Assembly: GCF_014699035.1 (NCBI RefSeq) | Contig: NZ_JACXAA010000002.1 | Span: 62,001 to 126,000 of the forward strand | Source: Spirosoma validum | GTDB lineage: Bacteria > Bacteroidota > Bacteroidia > Cytophagales > Spirosomataceae | Direction of reading: 5' to 3' | Length of the DNA stretch: 64,000 bases | Shown: in pieces, positions 18,580 to 25,428 of the stretch | How positions within the stretch are numbered: position 1 is the first letter of the stretch | Layout of the letters: every line of letters starts with the position of its first letter | The notes under the pieces: generated by a model | What the model saw: the letters and a program-made list of their open reading frames with translations, nothing else | What the model was told of the DNA's origin: nothing | Database searches by the model: none | Program-made: the position numbers and the translations under genes

Positions 18580-19059
18580 TTAGGAGTCAGTTTGCTGAGA
18601 AAGGAAAGGTAACGTAGCCACTTCCCACCAGTAACGACGGAAGGTGTAAAAACAATTAAGCCATTGATGGTAAGTGCCGGGTTTTACAATATAGGAAGCA
18701 ACCCCAAGCGAATACGCTTTTTCGATATCGTCCGCTTCCTGTGACGAACTAAGAATGATAACAGTTGGCTTTCGAGAAAATTTATTTGTCTCCAAAAATT
18801 CGACCAGCGCCCAGCCATCCTCCTTCCGAGGTAGGTATAGATCGCATAAAATTAACCTTGGAAATTTGCTGGTTTCCTGGGTGTTCGTTTCCAGGTATAA
18901 TATTGCTTGACTAACAGTATTCGCCCAGATAGGCTCCACTTCAGGAAAACATTGAGTCAGCGCAGCACGAATAATTAGCCACTGATCAGCATTGTCTTCT
19001 ACAATTAAAATGGGAATCTGACGCTGTTTACGACGTCTTGGAGTAGTTACCTTGGCCAT
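18580..19059 (-). CDS. Receiver-only response regulator
   Basis: The 159-residue cytoplasmic protein has a single CheY-like receiver domain after a basic N-terminus. Visible are the acidic pair in LIVEDN, the phospho-acceptor Asp in LILCDLYLP, the Thr/Ser position in VIILSSS and the conserved Lys in YIVKPG. There is no output domain. It lies 13 bp upstream of the secreted beta-helix gene and 135 bp downstream of the TPR/Ppx-like gene. No histidine kinase is nearby. It could pass its signal to a separate effector, possibly the LytTR-only protein at 22142. Confidence 0.9.
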   Translation of the reverse strand: MAKVTTPRRRKQRQIPILIVEDNADQWLIIRAALTQCFPEVEPIWANTVSQAILYLETNTQETSKFPRLILCDLYLPRKEDGWALVEFLETNKFSRKPTVIILSSSQEADDIEKAYSLGVASYIVKPGTYHQWLNCFYTFRRYWWEVATLPFLSQQTDS

Positions 19060-19194
19060 TTATTTTAGTGATCGTTGAGAAGTTTGCCTTATTGAATCAG
19101 CCGAAGAGTCGACGGAATCAGTCAGGAAAAGCGCGCGTGTTTACGTAATAATCTATGTAAATCCAGGGCATTACAGCGCAATTAATTATCTATT

Positions 19195-20649
19195 CTAGCG
19201 GGTGTACATGGCACCTTTGGCGATTGTTGACTCGTACTCATTGTTGATCGTCTCTAGAAATTTACCCGTCACCCATCCAAGATCGGCGTTCCGAATAAAG
19301 ACAAACCGCTTAGGGTTTGACCCCGCGTTATAGGCTTTCATGATAGCCTCTAGCCATAGTGCTCCCACAATCAATTGCTTTTCGGAGAGTCTGCTTTGTA
19401 CCTGATCAATGTTTTTTTCGGCCTGGCTGCGTACTCTTGCGTTGTCAATTGCCTTTAAGTCTGGTTGCGTTAGCGCTTTATAATCATCCAACACTAGGTG
19501 CTTGAACTGAGCTACGTCAGCTTCCAGAATCGGTACGGCCGTCATCCCCGCTTTCTCAGGGTGCAGATAGCTTACCAGAGCCAGAGCAACATCTCCGCCC
19601 AGGCCAACCGTCCGACGTTGTTTCAGACCAGAATTCAGACCGCTCAACTGGGATGCGAGAGCCGAGTCAGCAACCGTTTTAATGACTCGCTGCGCTTCCC
19701 GCTTAAAGGCATCTGTATTTAATGATCGCTTTCCCTCAATGCGCTCCACTAACGTACTGATTCCAATGGGCAGACTAATTTCATGGAAAGCTTTATTGGC
19801 GTGAGTGTAATTTCGGCGGCTAGCATCCTGGTCGAAATACCCACCAGTCGTTCGGGAGCTACCCAGATTTAAAGCTGATGTAGTCGGCCACACTTTTCGG
19901 GGAATAGCGCCGATAGTGAATAACTGGGCCTCTCGAATAGGACTTAACGTCGTGTCGATTTTCAGGTTGCCATTGGGCAGCACTCGAACCAACTGCTCAT
20001 AGAGGGCCTGACGATTCTGAGGTGTTCTGGCCAATTCCTGATCAAGATCGCTGCTGAAAACAATAAAAGTCCGCTCTGCCGGTATGTTATAGCGCTGGAT
20101 AGAATCTAAACCGATCCGCAGAGCATCCTGCCCTCCTTTGAGCGATTTCGCTAGATCGGCCGTCAGGCCACTGTTTGGAATATCGAAACTGGTTTTTATA
20201 TCCTTTTCGTAAAAGTCAGTTTCGTAACTGGTTTTGAAAATAGCAACTTTTACCCCTGCTGTACCGATTTGAATACCCGCATAGATGTTTTTACTGGAGA
20301 TATCACGGATAATTTCATTGACGGCCCACCCACTGGCTACGTATTTAAGATTGGTGTACTGGGTTCGGGCCTGTTCTAAATACCGTAATGCAGTTGTAGA
20401 GTCTTTCAGGTCTTTATAGGAGAGTCCCAATAGTTCATTGGTAATTGCTTCCCAGTATGGGTTTTTGTTCTGAACGGCAGGCATAGCCCGCTTCAGAAGG
20501 CTGATCGATTCCTGCGACTTATCGACTTCACGTAACGTATTAGCCAGTTTAATATAGCGAATGGCTTGCGACAGACTGGTGGCATTCTGAGCCAGTGCTG
20601 GTGATAAACAAAAAATAAGCCATGTGGATAGAACAAAAATATGTTTCAT
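19195..20649 (-). CDS. Exported TPR protein with Ppx/GppA-like (ASKHA fold) domain
   Basis: The product has 484 residues. A signal peptide ends at SPALAQ (about 21). TPR-like helices follow (about 25-110: SLLKRAMPAV, GLSYKDLKDS, YLEQARTQY). From about 120 the sequence resembles the actin-like fold of exopolyphosphatase/pppGpp phosphatases: IYAGIQIGTAGVKVAIF for phosphate loop 1, SPIREAQLFTIGAI for the catalytic Glu helix, SALNLGSSRTTGG for phosphate loop 2, and TVGLGGDVALAL for the third loop. Loop residues deviate (Gln for Asp in loop 1, no GGGS in loop 2), so it may bind rather than hydrolyse a phosphorylated ligand. An export signal on this fold is unusual. It is 15 bp from the upstream membrane protein gene, so they are probably co-transcribed. 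Confidence 0.8.
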   Translation of the reverse strand: MKHIFVLSTWLIFCLSPALAQNATSLSQAIRYIKLANTLREVDKSQESISLLKRAMPAVQNKNPYWEAITNELLGLSYKDLKDSTTALRYLEQARTQYTNLKYVASGWAVNEIIRDISSKNIYAGIQIGTAGVKVAIFKTSYETDFYEKDIKTSFDIPNSGLTADLAKSLKGGQDALRIGLDSIQRYNIPAERTFIVFSSDLDQELARTPQNRQALYEQLVRVLPNGNLKIDTTLSPIREAQLFTIGAIPRKVWPTTSALNLGSSRTTGGYFDQDASRRNYTHANKAFHEISLPIGISTLVERIEGKRSLNTDAFKREAQRVIKTVADSALASQLSGLNSGLKQRRTVGLGGDVALALVSYLHPEKAGMTAVPILEADVAQFKHLVLDDYKALTQPDLKAIDNARVRSQAEKNIDQVQSRLSEKQLIVGALWLEAIMKAYNAGSNPKRFVFIRNADLGWVTGKFLETINNEYESTIAKGAMYTR

Positions 20650-20664
20650 ATACGTATATTATGG

Positions 20665-21903
20665 TTAATTCAGAGGATTTGGCTTTTGATTAAGCGTTCG
20701 TTCCAGCTCACTTTCGTCCGTAGATACAGGGGGCGTTGTTCGTTCTCTAGGCTGACGTTCATACGCTTTATCAATACGTTGTTTCCTTGATTGCTGTTGG
20801 CTGGATGTTTCAGGAACGTTTGCTTCTATACGACGTTCCTGATCTACTGCATCTGGTATAACCTGTTTTTCGGAAATAGTTACCGGCGACGTATTAGATG
20901 AAGAGGATAACTTAGCTACCGGGGAAGGTGCTTCTCTACGTTTTACGCGTTCAGTTGTAGCTGAATGTACCACTACCTTTTCTGAAGTAGTATTGTCGTG
21001 AGCGAGGGTTGGGAGTAATCGCACTGTCTGAACTTGGGACGGGCTTGCTTCGGGGGCTTGACATAGAGTCGGATAAAGCTGACAGCGGTTGATATACCCA
21101 GTGTAGATCAGTCCGCTTACAAGGGCGAATGACAGCACGCCCACCCAGCGTTTTGTCAAAGGCATCTGATTGGGAATGCGTACTGGTTGCACCTGTTTAC
21201 TGATTAATGGACGTGTGCGAATGGCTGGTAAGAATCCTGAACTACGTCCCTTAAGTAACACTAGTCTTTTTTCGGTGCTATTCTGAATGATTAATTGACC
21301 GGAATGAAGTCCGGCTTTATTGGCTGAATACCGGACATGCACATAAGTGCCAAGAGAGGCTGGCATAAGCGTCAGCGTGGGTAGAAACGCAGGACGGCTA
21401 TCACTGGCAAACTGGAAGTATTCTGGCGCATCTGTAGTAAGAGTTACGGGCTCTGTACTTGATTGCTGCGCAATCGTTAGCACCATAAAACTCGGTTTAT
21501 CAGGTGATGCCCGGGAGAAAGATAGAACAGATTCACTAACCGTTAAAGACGGCTGTTGTAGTAAAGTCAGGGACGTGGTCACATCAACAGCTAATGTCAA
21601 TGTCTCGGCGACGGAATTGCGAATAACAACGGCTCCGTTTTCGGGTGAATCGGCTGTCATGATTAATGTGACGGTAGCTTTAGCTATCCATCTACTGTCT
21701 TCCTGGAGAACATGGTCAATAACTTGTTCACGCTTGAACTCGCTATTTAACGAAGTCGCGATCATATAGCCTGCCGATGCACTTACAGTCAATACACCAA
21801 TACGTTCCTGTGACGTTAATACTGATTCCACTTCGAAACAATATGCCTTATCACGAAAATCGCTGGTGTGAATAATTCTTTGAACTGGTTGATTAATAGG
21901 CAT
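20665..21903 (-). CDS. Single-span membrane protein with beta-sandwich repeats
   Basis: The product has 412 residues and no signal peptide. Residues 1-240 look like two or three Ig-like or BACON-like beta-sandwich units (PSLTVSESVLSFSRASP and the VHVRYSANKAGLHSGQLIIQN closing pattern). A basic stretch and then one transmembrane helix (about 252-270, GVLSFALVSGLIYTGYI) follow. By the positive-inside rule the sandwich half is cytoplasmic. The last 135 residues are Ser/Thr/Gln/Arg-rich and probably disordered on the outer side. Function is not recognised. First gene of the minus-strand cluster, 15 bp before the TPR/Ppx-like gene: an inner-membrane partner for that exported protein is a reasonable inference. 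Confidence 0.75.
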   Translation of the reverse strand: MPINQPVQRIIHTSDFRDKAYCFEVESVLTSQERIGVLTVSASAGYMIATSLNSEFKREQVIDHVLQEDSRWIAKATVTLIMTADSPENGAVVIRNSVAETLTLAVDVTTSLTLLQQPSLTVSESVLSFSRASPDKPSFMVLTIAQQSSTEPVTLTTDAPEYFQFASDSRPAFLPTLTLMPASLGTYVHVRYSANKAGLHSGQLIIQNSTEKRLVLLKGRSSGFLPAIRTRPLISKQVQPVRIPNQMPLTKRWVGVLSFALVSGLIYTGYINRCQLYPTLCQAPEASPSQVQTVRLLPTLAHDNTTSEKVVVHSATTERVKRREAPSPVAKLSSSSNTSPVTISEKQVIPDAVDQERRIEANVPETSSQQQSRKQRIDKAYERQPRERTTPPVSTDESELERTLNQKPNPLN

Positions 21904-22141
21904 TAGACTATGAAAATTTAAAGAAAAAGGATGTAGGATAAAAAGAATAAACTACATCGTCTATATACAAACAAGTAAATTATAATACCTTTCAACCTAC
22001 GTATTACTCAATCAAATCGATTTAGTATAAGCAAAAGTAAATTTGGATAAAGTATATTAACCTAGTATAGATTACTGACCATTGTATAAAACCGGATGTC
22101 CACTAAAGACGTAGGTATTATTATTACTCAAGTTAATCTAC
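21904..22141. promoter_or_regulatory. Divergent promoter region
   Basis: This 238-bp AT-rich spacer separates the membrane protein gene (minus) from the LytTR gene (plus). It must hold promoters for both. Direct repeats typical of LytTR operators may exist here, but I could not fix a convincing pair by eye. Confidence 0.5.
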
Positions 22142-22519
22142 ATGCAAACTATTAATTTAACAGGCCATCCCCATCCAATTCAAATTGATTCAATCTTATG
22201 GTTGGAGGGCGAAGCCAGTTACACACGCGTACATTATCAGAATGGTGCTGTTGCCATTGTTACGCAGCCGCTTCAATGGTTTGAGCATCACCTCAATTTT
22301 GTTCGTGTTCATCGTTCTGCCATTATCAATCCACTTTATGTTCAGGAATTCGAGCACAAAAGCGGACGGTCTGGTTGGGTTCGACTGGTCAACGATCTGG
22401 TGATTCCCGTATCGCGCAATCGGCTTGAATACACAGTTTCTATGCTAACCAATAGGCTAAAACCCTCATTTGATGCAGAATCCGGTAACTCAGTTCATCC
22501 TACCACAAACCTTGACTGA
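22142..22519 (+). CDS. LytTR-only DNA-binding protein
   Basis: The 125-residue product is essentially one LytTR DNA-binding domain: IDSILWLEGEASYTRVHY, then FVRVHRSAIINPLYV, then VPVSR-like IPVSRNRL near residue 90. There is no receiver domain and no membrane segment. LytTR domains bind direct repeats and often control extracellular polysaccharide and virulence genes. It is transcribed away from the signalling cluster and towards the polysaccharide locus. With the receiver-only protein at 18580 it may form a split LytR/AlgR-type regulator (inference). Confidence 0.9.
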   Translation: MQTINLTGHPHPIQIDSILWLEGEASYTRVHYQNGAVAIVTQPLQWFEHHLNFVRVHRSAIINPLYVQEFEHKSGRSGWVRLVNDLVIPVSRNRLEYTVSMLTNRLKPSFDAESGNSVHPTTNLD

Positions 22520-22969
22520 GTACTGAGTTTGATCGAAATAATTGCATTACAAATATAAATTGCTACAGATTGAGCAAGACAGTTTATTTCTAATTGGGAG
22601 CTTCTTTAAAATTTCATATTTTTTTGATTAGTAGTTATTGATTATTGTTACTTAATTTAAGGAAAGGTAACCATAGATTAACAACAAATGAACGGTAAGG
22701 GTTTTAATTAAAAGTTATTTTAATGATCATATAAAGCCTCTTTCAATAGCGTTTTGCCTTCCGAATCTAGCTCCTCTAAATTTATCGTAGCGACAGACAA
22801 CAGGTAGCAGGTGGTTTGTAGTAAAAATGTTTTATAGCCAATACCAGCTTTGTGACAATACGTACCTGATCAAATTACCAGTCTGACTGAACTTATCAAT
22901 GATATTCCGCTGGCCATATAGTCATATGGACGGCAACATCCTGTATCGACAATTAACAGTTAATACGTT
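22520..22969. other. AT-rich intergenic spacer
   Basis: About 450 bp between the LytTR gene and the first glycosyltransferase. No credible gene is visible. It is AT-rich in the first half and probably carries the glycosyltransferase promoter. Confidence 0.5.
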
Positions 22970-23866
22970 ATGAATGCACCCGTGATTTTATTTGCTTATA
23001 AGAGACCTGCTGAGCTCAAAGCGACTCTTCAAGCTTTGAAGGCTAATTATTTGGCTTCGCAAAGCGACCTATACATCTTTGTTGACGCACCTAAACGGCC
23101 GGAAGATTCTATTAAAGTAGCTCAGGTCCAGCAACTACTAAACGATACTACGGGCTTTCGCAATATTTACCGAGACTATGCTAAGACCAACATCGGTTGT
23201 GCTGATTCAGTTATCCGGGGAATATCCCTTGTTTTGGCAAAACACCCCTCAGCGATTATTGTCGAAGATGACCTTGTAACATCGCCCAATTTTTTAGATT
23301 TCATGAATCAGGGACTGGCACAATATGCTGATAGTAAGCAGGTTTATTCTGTAGCCGGTTATACGTTTCCGTTTCCGCGTCCAACCGATTACGCATCTGA
23401 TGCTTACTTCATCCCACGCCATAGTCCATGGGGCTGGGCTACCTGGTCGGATCGCTGGCAATCTATCGATTGGGACATGACTGATTACCCAGACTTCACT
23501 CAGGATAAACGCCAGCAAAAAGCCTTTAATCAGGGCGGCTCTGACTTGGTGCGAATGTTAGCTGATCAAATGGAAGGGCGCTCTGATGCCTGGGATATTC
23601 GTTTCTGTTATAATCGATTCAGAGCGAATGGATTAACGGTTTATCCAACCGTATCAAAAGTTGAAAATATCGGATTTGGTGAAGGGGCTACCCACACAAA
23701 TATTTTTAATCGATACAAAACACAATTGGATAAAGGTACTCAGCGAACCTTTGACTTCCCTGCAACTGTACAGCCTACAGATTACTATCATCGCAAAACG
23801 CTACAACGCTACAGTATTCCGATCCGAATCTATAATCGACTAAAGACATTGGCTGGTATGCGCTAA
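22970..23866 (+). CDS. Glycosyltransferase, GT-A fold
   Basis: The 298-residue cytoplasmic or membrane-associated enzyme starts VILFAYKRPAELKATLQAL, the nucleotide-sugar binding start of a GT2/GNT-I-like GT-A fold. A DxD-like metal site is seen in AIIVEDDLVTSPNFL (about 97-101). An aromatic acceptor loop (SPWGWATWSDRW) and a conserved YYHRKTLQRY tail follow. The acceptor and sugar are unknown. It stands alone, about 700 bp before the export operon and with its own terminator-like hairpin, but belongs to the polysaccharide locus by context. Confidence 0.82.
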   Translation: MNAPVILFAYKRPAELKATLQALKANYLASQSDLYIFVDAPKRPEDSIKVAQVQQLLNDTTGFRNIYRDYAKTNIGCADSVIRGISLVLAKHPSAIIVEDDLVTSPNFLDFMNQGLAQYADSKQVYSVAGYTFPFPRPTDYASDAYFIPRHSPWGWATWSDRWQSIDWDMTDYPDFTQDKRQQKAFNQGGSDLVRMLADQMEGRSDAWDIRFCYNRFRANGLTVYPTVSKVENIGFGEGATHTNIFNRYKTQLDKGTQRTFDFPATVQPTDYYHRKTLQRYSIPIRIYNRLKTLAGMR

Positions 23867-23969
23867 GAGAATTTTTACGTTGTCACGTAAGATTTATCGG
23901 ATTATTCTCTCATTCCAAAAAAATATCAAATAGGATTATTTCTATAAGTCCTATTGTTTAATAGACCGG

Positions 23970-24016
23970 AGGTTTTGTCTACAGCTGTATCATTTTGACA
24001 ACTGCGGACAAAACCT
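23970..24016 (+). terminator. Hairpin terminator after glycosyltransferase gene
   Basis: Arms 23970-23987 and 23999-24016 pair (AGGTTTTGTC with GACAAAACCT, extended by partial pairing). A T-rich stretch follows. It is about 100 bases past the stop codon. Confidence 0.55.
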
Positions 24017-24377
24017 TTGATTTTATAGTAGAGAGGTTTACTACTACTCGAAAGATCTAAAATGTACGGTTGTAGCCACTCAGGTAAGAATTAACACGAT
24101 GCAGAGCATAGCATTAGTAGCTAAATGGGTATAGTTAATTTCCTACTCGGCATAACTGCGATTTTTCACATTTTGTATAGAATTAGGACCAATTTTATGT
24201 TAATAAATTCATAAAAAAATAAATATGTAGTTTATGAATGTTTAAAATAAGAATTGATGACTCTCTTATTGATTTAATAGTATAGTAAAGAGTACGCTAT
24301 TTCATATTTGGTCTCGGCAAACTTCTCTTCTAAATTTAGAGTAGATAAGTAGTTAGTGAAAATACCTAGGATCACTT

Positions 24378-24449
24378 TTTGTCATGCTAACAGAGAAGGC
24401 ATCTTGGCTTACAGTAGATCGTTTTCTCGCTAGCATGACAAATTTTTTT
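24378..24449 (+). terminator. Intrinsic terminator in operon leader (possible attenuator)
   Basis: TTTGTCATGCTA at 24378-24389 pairs exactly with 24431-24442, and GAGAA with TTCTC extends the stem. The right arm runs straight into seven Ts (24443-24449). No gene ends just upstream, and the first export gene starts at 24589. This is the layout of a transcription attenuator or of a small RNA with its own terminator. Confidence 0.7.
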
Positions 24450-24588
24450 AATCATACTCCTCCAGGTTTAAGCAAGATAAGCGCTCATCAATAAATAGTG
24501 AGCAAAACTGTCAACATCATAAGCTATAATACGATTTTTCCTTGGTCTGAACGTCTTTGGATGTCTATAGCTTGATCTACACGAATCA

Positions 24589-25395
24589 ATGCATAAAGTA
24601 ATTAGAAAAAAAGAGCAATTCATTTTTTTCGTCCATTGGGCAGCTATTGTGCTTTGGATAGCTTCGCTAACGGGATGTACATCGGCTAAGAAACTGGTCT
24701 ATTTTCAAGGTACGACATCTAGCGAAGACACCATTACGATGCCGGAGCAGTTCATTCCAACTATTAAAAAAGGAGACATTCTTTCAATCCAGGTAAGTAG
24801 TTTAAACGCTGAAGCATCCGCCTATTTTAATCCAGCCGCAGTAGCAGACGGAGGTTCCACCATTAATTCGTCAAACCCGTTGACACGAACGCCTGGCTAT
24901 TTAGTGGATGCGGATGGAACCATCAAGCTACCACTTGTTGGGCAACTAGCGGTCGTTGATTTGACTAACACAAAGGCGGCCGAATTAATACGTAATAAGC
25001 TCACTGTTTATCTAAAAGAACCAACCGTTAACGTACGAAATCAGAATTTCAGAATCTCCGTATTGGGGGAGGTAACCCGTCCTTCCCTATTTACGATTCC
25101 TAACGAACAGATAACCCTACCAGAAGCATTAGGCCTGGCCGGTGATTTGACAATTTATGGTCGTCGGGATAACGTATTGATTATTCGAGAGGAAGGGAAG
25201 AAACGTGTTTTCGCCCGGCTGGATTTGACCCGTCGTGATGCCTTTCACTCGCCTTATTATTCGCTTCACCCAAACGATGTTGTTTATGTGGAGCCTGGTA
25301 AAGTTCGTGTAACTAGTGTAGATCGAGTATACGTGCTGGCTCCTGTAGTTATCGGGGTTTTGTCCCTGATTGCCATTATTGCGACTCGTCGCTAA
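24589..25395 (+). CDS. Polysaccharide export outer-membrane lipoprotein (Wza-like)
   Basis: The product has 268 residues, an SPII signal with lipobox LTGC (Cys 30), the Poly_export domain (ILSIQVSSLNAEASAYFNPA to about 140, with GYLVDADGTIKLPLVGQL) and one SLBB domain (about 145-230, RISVLGEVTRPSLFTI and ALGLAGDLTIYG). A C-terminal hydrophobic helix (VLAPVVIGVLSLIAIIATRR) ends the protein, as in many Bacteroidota members. It should form the outer-membrane exit channel for the polymer made by this locus. The co-polymerase gene follows after 33 bp. Confidence 0.93.
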   Translation: MHKVIRKKEQFIFFVHWAAIVLWIASLTGCTSAKKLVYFQGTTSSEDTITMPEQFIPTIKKGDILSIQVSSLNAEASAYFNPAAVADGGSTINSSNPLTRTPGYLVDADGTIKLPLVGQLAVVDLTNTKAAELIRNKLTVYLKEPTVNVRNQNFRISVLGEVTRPSLFTIPNEQITLPEALGLAGDLTIYGRRDNVLIIREEGKKRVFARLDLTRRDAFHSPYYSLHPNDVVYVEPGKVRVTSVDRVYVLAPVVIGVLSLIAIIATRR

Positions 25396-25428
25396 TCAAT
25401 CCACGCACACCTAATCTTCTCAACAAAC

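Larger units (their letters stand above)
23867..24588. other. Non-coding leader region of the polysaccharide operon
   Basis: This 722-bp AT-rich stretch has no credible gene. It contains a terminator-like hairpin for the preceding glycosyltransferase (23970-24016) and, about 360 bases later, a textbook intrinsic terminator (24378-24449) that lies 140 bases before the first export gene. The part between the two could be a small RNA or the attenuated leader of the operon. Confidence 0.6.
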
